From assembly GCF_014207135.1 (NCBI RefSeq), contig NZ_JACHCC010000003.1, positions 434,710 to 498,709 of the forward strand: a DNA stretch of 64,000 nucleotides, given 5' to 3'. Below, in pieces: positions 1 to 10,300 of this stretch. Under the pieces are notes generated by a model, which ran no database searches, was not told the origin of the DNA, and saw nothing but the letters and a program-made list of their open reading frames with translations. Numbering within the stretch: position 1 is the stretch's first letter; every line of letters starts with the position of its first letter. Source of the stretch: Pedobacter cryoconitis (GTDB lineage Bacteria; Bacteroidota; Bacteroidia; Sphingobacteriales; Sphingobacteriaceae). A program made the position numbers and the translations under genes.

Positions 1-479
1 TTCTGCAAACCACAGGTGATATACTTGATGCAAACCAAAAGGCAAGTTTTGAAAAATACATCCAGGCGGGGGGAGGATTTGTAGGGGTACATGCAGCTAC
101 GGATACAGAATACAACTGGCCGTGGTACGGTGCTTTGGTAGGAGCTTATTTTGTCAGTCATCCCAATCAGCAGGTAGCCGTATTAAATGTGGTAGACCGT
201 ACACATATTTCTACCAAACATCTTCCGGCAGTTTGGAAACGTAAAGATGAATGGTATAATTTCAAGAATCTGAATAAGGATATAAAAGTATTAATCACTA
301 TTGATGAGAAATCATATAAAGGTGGTATTAACGGGGATTTTCATCCAATGGCCTGGTATCATAACTATGATGGTGGACGTTCGTGGTATACTGAATTAGG
401 GCATACGGAGGAGTCGTACACAGAAGAAAATTATTTGAAACACTTACTGGGTGGCATTCTGTATGCAATTGGTGGTTAG
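1..479 (+). CDS. ThuA-like domain protein, 3' part
   Basis: The reading frame is open from the window edge (codons from base 3) to a TAG stop at 477-479, so only the C-terminal ~158 residues are seen. The visible part contains GGGFVGVHAATDT, then WPWYG, VGAYFVSHP and a late HPMAWYHNYDGGRSWYTELGH stretch. These are hallmarks of the ThuA-like (trehalose-utilisation) fold, related to class I glutamine amidotransferases, and in Bacteroidota often found in secreted sugar-metabolism proteins. The true start and any additional domain lie upstream of the window. The family call is firm; the substrate is unknown. Confidence 0.85.
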   Translation, partial: LQTTGDILDANQKASFEKYIQAGGGFVGVHAATDTEYNWPWYGALVGAYFVSHPNQQVAVLNVVDRTHISTKHLPAVWKRKDEWYNFKNLNKDIKVLITIDEKSYKGGINGDFHPMAWYHNYDGGRSWYTELGHTEESYTEENYLKHLLGGILYAIGG

Positions 480-893
480 CCTGTATGCCTGCACTACATG
501 TGGTGTTAAAATAACAGCCTCTATAAACATCAAGAAACAAGATTAGTTTATTCCTGTTTTGGTCACAGTGTGATCTTAGAGTTAACCGAAATTTCCTTTT
601 GTGTGAATTTAATATTAAGTATTGAATATTAAATAATTAAATAATAAATAAAATATAAATATGTATATAATTGATAAGAAATTATCGTTGACATTGTCAA
701 TAATATATATAAATTCGCCTCAGGAAATATCTACCAGGAAAATCTAAGTTGGTCAGTCAATAGATTGATTCTCTTGTCTGACGTTAAACCAAATTACAAT
801 TCTGAAATTATGCGGGTATTAGTTATATTGATATCACTAGGACCAATAACTAATCTCTGTATAATTTTAACTCTCGTATCATATATTTTTTAA
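480..893. other. Intergenic region upstream of the RHS cassette
   Basis: This is a 414-bp, very AT-rich gap with no credible gene. It holds short palindromes: GATAAGAAATTATC (673-686), TTGACATTGTCAA (688-700), and an inverted repeat ATTAGTTAT (818-826) / ATAACTAAT (846-854). I could not place a clear TTTG / TAnnTTTG promoter. The cassette promoter is inferred to lie here, because the next gene starts a run of closely spaced genes. Confidence 0.5.
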
Positions 894-1442
894 ATGCTAA
901 AGTTAATCTCTGTTAAGGCTCTCAATCGCCAGGTGGTACTAAACGTTTTATTCACTTGTACAATCGTTTACCTGCTATTACTACAATTAGTTTTCAAAAC
1001 CAGGACCGCGTATATTGATTCTAATAAGATATATCAAAACTACAAGGGAATTTTAATTGCTAAAACTGAGTTTCAGAAAAAAGTTGATCTCTATAGAGAA
1101 AGGATGGATACCTTATCAGGGAGGGTAAAGCTTGATATTATGAAAATTGAAAAATTCAGATCAAATAAAGCCATTGCACAGCAGTACGTAGACTCCGTAA
1201 AGTATCACAAAAAACAGCTTTCTGATTATCAGCAGTCAATGAATGCGTCATTAAAAACAGAAGAAGGAAAGCTGACGCAATCTGCTATAGAAAAGCTAAA
1301 TCAATTTTTGAAGCAGTATGGTAAAGAAAAGAACTATGATATTATTTTCATAGCTAATAATACAGGAACGATTGCTTACGCCAATGATAAATATGACATC
1401 ACGGATGAGATTCTAAAAGAAATCAACCGTCAGTATGAATAA
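894..1442 (+). CDS. OmpH/Skp-like periplasmic chaperone-type protein
   Basis: The 182-aa product has an N-terminal hydrophobic segment (about residues 15-35) and then the OmpH-family opening AYIDSNKIYQNYKG. A long charged helical stretch (about 45-140) follows, and a compact end with YGKEKNYDIIFIANNTGTIAYAN. OmpH/Skp proteins form trimeric periplasmic chaperones with coiled-coil tentacles that hold unfolded outer-membrane or exported proteins. The segment is retained more like a membrane anchor than a cleaved signal. The gene opens a run in which the next gene overlaps by 8 bp and two giant RHS proteins follow. I infer a role as dedicated chaperone for those clients. Confidence 0.75.
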   Translation: MLKLISVKALNRQVVLNVLFTCTIVYLLLLQLVFKTRTAYIDSNKIYQNYKGILIAKTEFQKKVDLYRERMDTLSGRVKLDIMKIEKFRSNKAIAQQYVDSVKYHKKQLSDYQQSMNASLKTEEGKLTQSAIEKLNQFLKQYGKEKNYDIIFIANNTGTIAYANDKYDITDEILKEINRQYE

Positions 1443-2004
1443 GGTTGTTTTTGGTATTCTATCTGGGATAAGTATCTTGTTGATTTCCTGTGCGCCTAAG
1501 CAAATGAACAGGGAGCAATTGCAAAACTACCTACATGATGAGGAAAATGGGGTTAAAAAGACCATTAATCATCGATCAGGCCTAAAAATGGAAGTCTATG
1601 CGCTCAGACCAGAGTTAATTTACGGGAAAACAAAGCCTGTAAATAAGCTGGATTCGTTGCAGTATTTTATGATTTCATTTAGTAAAGAGAACAGAGAAGC
1701 TTTGTTACAGGCGGGAGCGATGAATACCTATTCAAAGCTCGTTGAAAACTTATCTTATAATACTAGTCAGTTTTGCCGGTTAATTGTCGATAAAAAAGAT
1801 ACCGTACAACTGGAAAATTCTACATTTTCAAATGAATTCGGTACCTCTCCGGCAAATTCATTACTACTGATTTTTAAAACAAAATTACCAGAATCTCAAT
1901 ATGAACTCGATTTGGATGAATTAGGATTCAATATTGGGGATACCAAAGTTGTATTTCAAAAAAAGGACCTAGATCAATTTACACATATCAATCTCAAGAA
2001 TTAA
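1435..2004 (+). CDS. Lipoprotein of unknown function in RHS cassette
   Basis: The 189-aa product begins with a lipoprotein signal (MNKVVFGILSGISILLISC, lipid-modified Cys at 19). It overlaps the OmpH-like gene by 8 bp (ATG at 1435 inside its last codons) and ends 5 bp before the next start, so the three are almost certainly co-transcribed. The mature part is a mixed alpha/beta-looking protein with no motif I recognise. Its fixed place before the RHS genes suggests an outer-membrane partner in assembly or display of the RHS proteins. That role is inference only. Confidence 0.7.
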   Translation: MNKVVFGILSGISILLISCAPKQMNREQLQNYLHDEENGVKKTINHRSGLKMEVYALRPELIYGKTKPVNKLDSLQYFMISFSKENREALLQAGAMNTYSKLVENLSYNTSQFCRLIVDKKDTVQLENSTFSNEFGTSPANSLLLIFKTKLPESQYELDLDELGFNIGDTKVVFQKKDLDQFTHINLKN

Positions 2005-2009
2005 CCTCC

Positions 2010-5000
2010 ATGCCAAAAACTTTCGCTTTAAAGAAAGGAATCACCATAACCCTGGCCCTGATTCTTTTAAATAATGCTCTTACACCCGGTATAGCCTTTG
2101 CATTAACCTCTGGCCCTAAAAGGCCTGAATCAACTAGTTTTGAACCTGTTGATACCACCGATATGGTAAATATGTTAAGCGGCGATCTGGCCTATAACAT
2201 TCCTTTGCTGGAAATACCTGGTCCTGAAGGTGGTTATCCATTATCATTATCCTACCATGCAGGAATGCAACCCGAAGAGGAAGCTTCATGGGTAGGACTT
2301 GGCTGGACACTTAATCCTGGCGCAATTGACAGAACGGTTAGTGGGTTTCCGGATGATTTTAACGGACAGCAGAATTCATCTAGAGATTACTGGGGTGGAG
2401 GTAAAAGAACAACTACGTCTGTTGGTGTGAATGTGGGATTAGGCGGAGTGCTTTCTGCAGATATTGGAGTTGCCATTGGTCATGATACATTTTTAGGTAG
2501 TGGTATTGGTGGTTATATGGGACTAAGTGCCTCTGTGCCATTTGTAAAGGACAGTCCTTATGGTGCAACAGCGTCACTGGGGCTTGCTGTTGACCCATTT
2601 GGGGGAACCTCTATGACAGGCGGTATTGGTGCCGGTGCAAGACTGGGAAGTAGCGGTAATATGAGTGCAAATGCAAGTCTGGGTCTTAGTTTTTCTACGA
2701 ACTTTGAAAGCCTGAACGTTGGAGCTGGTGGTGGATTGAGCCTTTCAGCGAAAGGCGGAGGGCATTCAAGATCGGTAAGCGGCTCTTTATTAGGAGCCTC
2801 TATGAGTTCTTCAGCCGGCGGAGTAAACCTTAGTCTTGGTGGCGGTTATAATAATGTAGATAATGCAAAAGCGGGTAAGATTCAGACACAGTCAAGTGGC
2901 TGGGGGATATCTATACCTGTATGGTTTGGTGTTTCATTATCCTTAAGTCATAATTATATGAGATATTGGTCTGATGAAACATCCAGTGTACAGACCTTCG
3001 GATCTTTACATCCGGCTTTAACCAGAGGTTATGGTAACAATATGGAGTATGATACCTATTATCTGGCAGATATTGATAATCCTGGTTATATTTTAACTGA
3101 TGTCAATAAAAATGATCCTGTAAAATCAACAGGAGGTACTCTTTCAGATTTTGATGGTTATTCCGTTTTAGGACAAGGTATCTCAGGAAGTATGAGGCCT
3201 TATGGTTATCAATTAGAACTCGTTGGTAAAGCTAAAAACAGTACTGCAGATCAAAGTGTTTTTCAGACTAACCGTCAGACTGTTACCAATCAGCAAACAT
3301 TTGATAACTATTGGGATAATAGTATACAGGATTATGTAGAAGTCGTATATGATAACTTTACTTATCACACACAAAATCCATCAAAATTAGATTTCAGGTT
3401 TACCAATGATTTTTCAAACCGTTACCTGCAGAAAGATTTAGTCTTAAAAGATAATAATGCTGTTTTTGATACCAGTCCGACTTATGGCTTAAATGATGCT
3501 AATTACGGGTATGATCCGACGACCGAACGTTTAGCCTCCTCAAAAAATATTGAATACTTTACTAACGATGAGATCAAAAATGGAGCAGCGCAACTTAAAG
3601 GGTTTATAGATTCACAGGCCAAAGGATTCGATAGAACTAAAAATCCTGATGGATCTGCTGTTGGTGCTAATGATCAGAGAATAGGAGGGTTTATGGTAAC
3701 GAATGAGAGTGGTGTTACTTATCATTATGCACTTCCTGTTTATTCTTATAATGAGTACTCTAAAACAACACAAAATTCGGATGTTACTCAATTCAATGAG
3801 CAAAGAAGGCCAAGCCCATACGCAACAAGCTGGCTGCTGACAGCAGTTACTGGACCTGATTATGTAGATACGAATCATAATGGAAAAGTAGATAAAGGTG
3901 ATTGGGGATATTGGGCTGATTTCGAGTATGGCCGGTGGGCTAAAGATTATGTATGGAGGACTCCATTCTCTGGAACGAATAAAGATCTGGATCAAAAATT
4001 CAGTTATTTTTCAATGGGCTATAAAGAACTATATTATTTAGATGCGATTGTTACCCCAAGTCACACTGCAATATTTTCAAAAGAGATTCGTGCTGATGGA
4101 AAAGGTATTTCCGATACATTTCCAGTTGCATCAGCTCAGCTCCGTTTGAATGATATTATTTTGTTGAATAATAAGGATATGAATCTGACCTTAGATCAGA
4201 TTCGGAATTCTTCTACTAATTATACTCAATCTCTTTCGTATGATAGCTGTACGGACTGTGATAACCCAACCACATATACTAAAAAACTTCATGATGGAGA
4301 TAATATCATTGATAAATATGATATCGCCAGCTGGACTGGTCTGAAAGGAAAAACGATCAGAGACGTAAAGATGAGTTATGATTACAGTTTATGTCTTCAA
4401 ACTGATAATAGTTACGATCCGGCAGGAGGTCTTTATGATAGCAGTGCAGGTGCAGGCTCAAACGTAAAAACAGGTAAGCTAACTTTAACTTCATTGTCTT
4501 TTTTGGGTAAGCAGGGGCAGTCTAGTATACCTCCAACCACTTTTGACTATGAATTACCATCCGATTTGGTGAAACAAAGTAGTTCCATTACTTTTCAGTC
4601 GCAGAAATCTAATTCAGACGTTTGTCTTTTTCAAGATCCCCAGGATATATTCAGCGAAGGTGATATTGTTAAATTTATATCAGGTGGTATTACTTATTAC
4701 GGCCTGATCAAAGCTGTTGACGGTAGTCATATTATTGAAGTTAAATATATCGGGAAAACTCCTCCGGCCCTGAGCGGAAGCTTGACTTTTATCAGTACGA
4801 AAAATCCGCCCTATTCTGCCAGTAATCACGATATGTGGGGCATGTATAAAGCCGATTACCAGGATGTGAAAGATAACGAAAACCTTGGAAGATTACCATC
4901 CAGGGCTTCGGCGAAAGCTTCAGATGTCTGGTCATTACGAAGAATTCATCACTCCTTGGGTATGACTACGGACATTGTATATGAGCCAGATGTTTATAGT

Positions 5001-7316
5001 AAGGTAGCCCTATACCAGAATGCATCTATTATATTGAATACAATACAGAAAGGGACTGGGACTAATGATATTGTGGTAAGTAGTTCAAATAATTTTGGAG
5101 TGGATTTAAGAGACTTTATCCGTATTGGAGATAAGGTTCAGCTGTCTCTGACAGGAACATATCAGGAGCAAACAGCAGATCAGAATGGTACTCCCTATTT
5201 TGTTTCTGCTCCAACAAGTCTTTCATCTGGTGATGTACCTAGTTTATTAGTCACGAGTGTTTCTGAATATAGTATTACAATAAATGATGCTGGTTTTTAC
5301 AAAGAAGTTTTTCAAAACGAAATAGGTGGGCAATATTTTGGTGGGAACCTTTCTGCTGGAGGAATTGGGAATAACTATGGAGGTGGATTAAGAGTAAAAC
5401 AGATTGTCAATAAGGAACCTATAACCGGGGTATCAATGTCGGTTAATTACAATTATAATTATCCTGGACTAACTCTGAGTTCTGGTGTAACATCATATGA
5501 ACCTCTTGGTATTGATGCAGTGAGCTTAAGAACTAATTCTTTTGATCCTTATCTGGATGGGCTTACAAGGAAGTTTTCTAATCTGCTGGGCCTTTCCCGT
5601 CTCATACCGGGTCCGGGAGTAATGTATGAATATGTAGGTGTAAATACATCCCGGACGGTTGATGGTCAGACAGTTGAACAGTTAGGTAGTTCTCAGTATC
5701 AGTTTGAAGTCTTTACCAAAGGTATGATAGGAGTTTTTAATGAGTCTCCTGTAAGAACCAGTTCTCTGGAAACCTCAAATATCCTCATTCAGAATTATAG
5801 TAACCGGATAGGTAATTTAAAAAGAATGATAAGATATGATAAGGATGGCAGAAAGTTAAATGAAACTATCAATCATTATTTATCAGATGAACAATCCGGA
5901 GAATCTGCACAGAGCAACTATTCTCAGTATGAGAATCTGTTGAACCGTTATAACAAACAGGGTCTAATAATGGAAAGAACTGCCGAAGGACGATATAATG
6001 ATGGAAAATACCGTCGGGTGATGACTATGAATACGACTTATCCAAATGTTGCTACTGGAAGTACTACAATAGATTATAAAACTGGTTTGACATCCAATAC
6101 GCAAACACTTGGTTTTGATTTCTATTCGGGAACACCTAATAAAACCTTAACGTTTGATAGTTATGGAAACCGTTTCATCACTGAAATTACTCCTGCATAT
6201 AGAATCTATCCATCGATGGGACTTAGATTTAATAATCCTCAGAATGCGAATATGCTAGCTCAGACAGCGCAAGAGGTTACTTATAAAGCAGACCAGAGTA
6301 ATAATTATACCTATGTTGTTTCGGCAACAGCCAATACCTGGAGTAATCAGTCTGTGATGTTAAATGATACCGAACAGCCAGTAGCTACCAATATAGCTAA
6401 TACCAGGGCGACTAAGGTTTCAACGACAGATCAGTTAAATATCTGGCGACCATATCAGACCTATAACTGGATGCCGCAAAGCCGGACAGGAGGGTTGAGT
6501 AGTATAGCTGATTTTGCTTCTTATTTCAATGGAGGAGATAAACTGGCAGCATGGGTAAAGGCTTCAGAAATTACCTTGTATAATATTTATAGTAATGCTT
6601 TGGAAGTCAGGGATATCAATGGGAATTACGGTGCCACTATGATGGGATATAATCAATCGAAAGTGGTAGCTAATTCATCAAATGCTAACTATAATGAGAT
6701 ATGTTATGCAGGACTTGAGGATAATATGCTTTATAGTAATTATATGCCAAGAAAAGTTGCGCTTGGACAAGGAACCATTGTTAATGGAATCAGTCATACA
6801 GGTGATTACTCAGAGCAATTAAATGGGGGACAATCGGGACTTATCTATACAGTTACTGCCAATCAGTTAAAACAGGGGCGTAATTATACTGCTTCAGTAT
6901 GGATGAAAACTGATGGAAATGCGTCATCCCCAACTTTGTATTATAAAATAAATGGTGGGGCTGCAAACCTGGCATCAGTTAATTTAACTAAGAAAGCAGG
7001 GGCCTGGTATTTAGTGACTTTACAAATTCCTGGAGGCAGTGTTAGTTCGGGGAGTACGCTTGAAGTGGGTTGTATTAATAATGGTTCATCAGTTGCTTAT
7101 TTTGATGATTTCCGCTTTAAACCGGTCAGTTCTGCGATGACATCCTATGTCTATGATACTAATTCGGGTGAGTTAACCTACATATTAGATAACAACAATA
7201 TGTTCGCTCAGTTCCAGTATGATTCAGAAGGTCGCCTGACAAAAACGTTTAAGGAGAATTTTAGTTACGGAGTCAAACAGACAGGTGAAAATCAATATCA
7301 TTATGCTAATCAGTAA
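2010..7316 (+). CDS. Giant RHS/SpvB-TcB-like secreted protein
   Basis: The 1768-aa product has a signal peptide (about 1-31). A segment with DMVNMLSGDLAYNIPLLEIPG and SLSYHAG...WVGLGWTLNPGAI follows (about 48-110), which is the entry to SpvB/Tc-toxin B-like and Bacteroidota RHS shells. Residues about 130-310 are an unusual Gly/Ser-rich alternating stretch. The long middle is Tyr/Asn-rich YD-repeat-like sequence. A jelly-roll, carbohydrate-binding-like module (about 1570-1710, ending in YFDDFRFKP) precedes a last YD repeat (YVYDTNSGELTYI, FQYDSEGRLTKT). It has no RHS core or toxin tip; the next gene supplies these. By analogy with TcB/TcC the two may form one hollow shell. Family call good; function inferred. 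Confidence 0.8.
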   Translation: MPKTFALKKGITITLALILLNNALTPGIAFALTSGPKRPESTSFEPVDTTDMVNMLSGDLAYNIPLLEIPGPEGGYPLSLSYHAGMQPEEEASWVGLGWTLNPGAIDRTVSGFPDDFNGQQNSSRDYWGGGKRTTTSVGVNVGLGGVLSADIGVAIGHDTFLGSGIGGYMGLSASVPFVKDSPYGATASLGLAVDPFGGTSMTGGIGAGARLGSSGNMSANASLGLSFSTNFESLNVGAGGGLSLSAKGGGHSRSVSGSLLGASMSSSAGGVNLSLGGGYNNVDNAKAGKIQTQSSGWGISIPVWFGVSLSLSHNYMRYWSDETSSVQTFGSLHPALTRGYGNNMEYDTYYLADIDNPGYILTDVNKNDPVKSTGGTLSDFDGYSVLGQGISGSMRPYGYQLELVGKAKNSTADQSVFQTNRQTVTNQQTFDNYWDNSIQDYVEVVYDNFTYHTQNPSKLDFRFTNDFSNRYLQKDLVLKDNNAVFDTSPTYGLNDANYGYDPTTERLASSKNIEYFTNDEIKNGAAQLKGFIDSQAKGFDRTKNPDGSAVGANDQRIGGFMVTNESGVTYHYALPVYSYNEYSKTTQNSDVTQFNEQRRPSPYATSWLLTAVTGPDYVDTNHNGKVDKGDWGYWADFEYGRWAKDYVWRTPFSGTNKDLDQKFSYFSMGYKELYYLDAIVTPSHTAIFSKEIRADGKGISDTFPVASAQLRLNDIILLNNKDMNLTLDQIRNSSTNYTQSLSYDSCTDCDNPTTYTKKLHDGDNIIDKYDIASWTGLKGKTIRDVKMSYDYSLCLQTDNSYDPAGGLYDSSAGAGSNVKTGKLTLTSLSFLGKQGQSSIPPTTFDYELPSDLVKQSSSITFQSQKSNSDVCLFQDPQDIFSEGDIVKFISGGITYYGLIKAVDGSHIIEVKYIGKTPPALSGSLTFISTKNPPYSASNHDMWGMYKADYQDVKDNENLGRLPSRASAKASDVWSLRRIHHSLGMTTDIVYEPDVYSKVALYQNASIILNTIQKGTGTNDIVVSSSNNFGVDLRDFIRIGDKVQLSLTGTYQEQTADQNGTPYFVSAPTSLSSGDVPSLLVTSVSEYSITINDAGFYKEVFQNEIGGQYFGGNLSAGGIGNNYGGGLRVKQIVNKEPITGVSMSVNYNYNYPGLTLSSGVTSYEPLGIDAVSLRTNSFDPYLDGLTRKFSNLLGLSRLIPGPGVMYEYVGVNTSRTVDGQTVEQLGSSQYQFEVFTKGMIGVFNESPVRTSSLETSNILIQNYSNRIGNLKRMIRYDKDGRKLNETINHYLSDEQSGESAQSNYSQYENLLNRYNKQGLIMERTAEGRYNDGKYRRVMTMNTTYPNVATGSTTIDYKTGLTSNTQTLGFDFYSGTPNKTLTFDSYGNRFITEITPAYRIYPSMGLRFNNPQNANMLAQTAQEVTYKADQSNNYTYVVSATANTWSNQSVMLNDTEQPVATNIANTRATKVSTTDQLNIWRPYQTYNWMPQSRTGGLSSIADFASYFNGGDKLAAWVKASEITLYNIYSNALEVRDINGNYGATMMGYNQSKVVANSSNANYNEICYAGLEDNMLYSNYMPRKVALGQGTIVNGISHTGDYSEQLNGGQSGLIYTVTANQLKQGRNYTASVWMKTDGNASSPTLYYKINGGAANLASVNLTKKAGAWYLVTLQIPGGSVSSGSTLEVGCINNGSSVAYFDDFRFKPVSSAMTSYVYDTNSGELTYILDNNNMFAQFQYDSEGRLTKTFKENFSYGVKQTGENQYHYANQ

Positions 7317-7350
7317 ATACGTTCGGACCAACCTTTTAAACATCCATTTA

Positions 7351-10300
7351 ATGAGATCTAAAGAAGAATATTTCAGAAATAAAATTCGGTTTGCAACAGT
7401 GTTATGTTTGATTATACTGCCTTTTTTTGTTAAAGGTCAAGAGGTAATTCAAAATGCAGGTGCAATTAGTTTACCTGCGTTAGACGGTGGTAGTAAAATT
7501 ATAAATAGTGGACAGACCTTAACTGTGACCAGTAATACTTCAGTATCCCTGAGGCCAGGTTTTTATGCAGCTGCTGGCTCAACCGTCTCCATCAGCATAT
7601 TGAGTACAGCAATTTATCCTGTACCTTTAGCTAATAACAATACCAATCCAGAGCTTAACTGGATAATTAATAAAGAATTTGATGAGATTGGGAATGTCGT
7701 CTCCGCAAGTAAAAAGTTTTTTGATCTGGGTGGTAAGTTATTGCAAAGTCAAAGTATAAATACTACAACAGGGCATGTGCTGGCTAGTCAGACACTAAAC
7801 GATCGTTATGGTAGGCAGGCAATTCAAACGCTTGTTGCGCCTGTAAATAGTAGTGATTTTATCTATCGGTCTAATTTTGTTTCAGGCAGTAATGGTCAGA
7901 GTTATACGACCTCACTATGGGATTTGCCAGCTAAATTGAACAGTCCGGATGCTGTTGATTCCGGTACTATAGGTACGCTGGGTTGGTACTATAGTGATAA
8001 TAATACCTGGGATGCCTATGTTCCTGCCACAGCATATCCTTATAGCCGAAACGATTATTTTAAAGATGGTACAGAGACTGTATCCAGAACAACCGGGCCG
8101 GGAGAACAATTAAAAATGGGAACCGGACATGAAAGTGTAGGGAATAATTTTCCTGTAATTAATGAACTGAGTAACTATCTGGCTATTCGTAACCGATTTT
8201 TCACCGATGCAGGTAGTATTGGTGCTACAGGGCAAACTGATTTGATTGGATCTGCTGTACAGTCAATTGGTAAAGATGCCCAGGGAAATTGGGTAATGAA
8301 CATAAAGGATAAGGATGGTAAGTTATTAATGAACGCGCTGCCCGGTAACTGGTTTACTGTGAATAATACGGTAACACTAAATAATTATAAAGAAGAATAT
8401 GATATTAATGGAGCTACTTTAGGGACACAATTAACTGATCTTAAGCTAACCGGGGCAGGTACATTTTTTGTTTATAATAATAATAGTCTGGTTTATCAGG
8501 GGAACCTGGCAGGCTATACTATTCCTGGTACTATTGCAACGACTGAGAAATATAGATTTTTATCAGATCGGCCGTTTACAGTCCAATACGCTTCTGTTAC
8601 TGGAGTAAGTTCAAAATCACCGGTTTGTGAAAATTGTCATTCTCAGGTTCAGGACGGTAATGTCAATGGACAGGATTATCATTATTTTGCTTTACCAGCA
8701 GGGGGTAATGTAAATATTACCGGAGGAAATGTCCAGATAGAGGATGTAGTAAATAATTCAGTATTATATACGAATCAAACTGGTGCTGTTACCCTTGCAG
8801 CGGGAATGTACAAGGCAATTGCACAAAGCAGTCAGCCACAACTTAGTTATTCAACCAGCTGGGGCGATATAAGCTATAATTTTTATGATCAGAAAGGTCA
8901 GGCGATAGCATCAATAGCACCAAATGGTGTACAGCAGATCATCAGTAATGGTGTATCTAGTTATGCTGATCTGGCGCATTTACCTTTTACTTCAACAGTA
9001 GAATATAATCAGCAGGGGAAGGTGATGGCATTTACTTTAGCAGATGGCGGACGGACAGAGTTCGTTTATCGGAAAGATGGGAAGATGCGTTTGAGCCAGA
9101 ATGCTGAACAGCGTAAAAATGGGCGTTTCACGTATGCTAACTATGATGATAGTGGAAGATCTGTCGAATCGGGGGAATATCTTCCAGGGGATATAACCTT
9201 TGAAAATGCGAAGATAAATCAGGCATTAATAGAAAATATTAATCCTGACGGGGGCCTTACAAATGGTATTAAAAAAGATTGGGTACGTGTGCATTATGAT
9301 CAGGCTGATAATAGTCATGGACAGAGTGGATACGTGCAGGATTATTTGGATGGAGTTATAAGCTGGACAGAAAATTCGAATGCTAAAACCTGGTATAGTT
9401 ACAATGAACAAGGTAAATTAACCTGGGTAGTTAAATATGTTAATGGCTTGGGGTATAAGACATTTGACTATAATTATAACTTCCTGGGGAAAGTAACCAC
9501 CGTATCTTATCAGAAAAATAATCCTGCTGAGAGTTTTTATCACTATTATACTTACGATACAGACCAAAGGTTATCAAATGTACAGACTAGTAGAGATGGA
9601 GTGAATAAACTGCAACAAGCAGGTTATCAATACTATCTGCACGGACCAATAAAACGTGTTGAACTTGGGGATCAGCTGCAGGGATTGGATTATGTTTATA
9701 CGGCTCAGGGGAAACTAAAAAGTATTAATAGTGCTAGTGGTGATCCGGCTAAAGATCCAGGACATGACGGACAAAATTCTTTTACCCCTGATGCATTTAG
9801 TATGCAACTGGAATATTTTAATGGTGATTATAGTAGAACAGGTACTAATATCGGTAGTGTAAATTCAGTTCAGAATTATTATAATGGGAATGTTAATGCT
9901 TTTGGATGGCAAAGTAAAAAGCCACAAGGAGTGGTTAGTATATCAGGTATCGCGATACAAAATCCAACTATGTACAACTACAGTTATGATAACAAGTCTC
10001 AGTTAACTGGAGCTGCCTGGGGTACACCTGACTATACTGCCCTTAGTTTTACACCACAGACAAAATTTAGTGAAAATAATATAAGTTATGACGCGAATGG
10101 TAATCTCAAAGGGTTACAGCGTACCAGTAGCAGTGGTACTTTAGCAGATGATTTTAGTAATTATCAATACCAGAGCGGAACAAATAAGTTGAATAGTGTA
10201 GGGAATGCGAATAATTCAACAGTCTATGCTAATTATACTTATAACAGTCTTGGACAATTGGCAAGTGAAACGCAGACAGGATCAAATTACTATATTAATT

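Noticed and set aside
688..700. TTGACATTGTCAA palindrome as operator of the RHS cassette
   Set aside because: Too short in such AT-rich DNA and about 200 bp from the gene, with no second copy.
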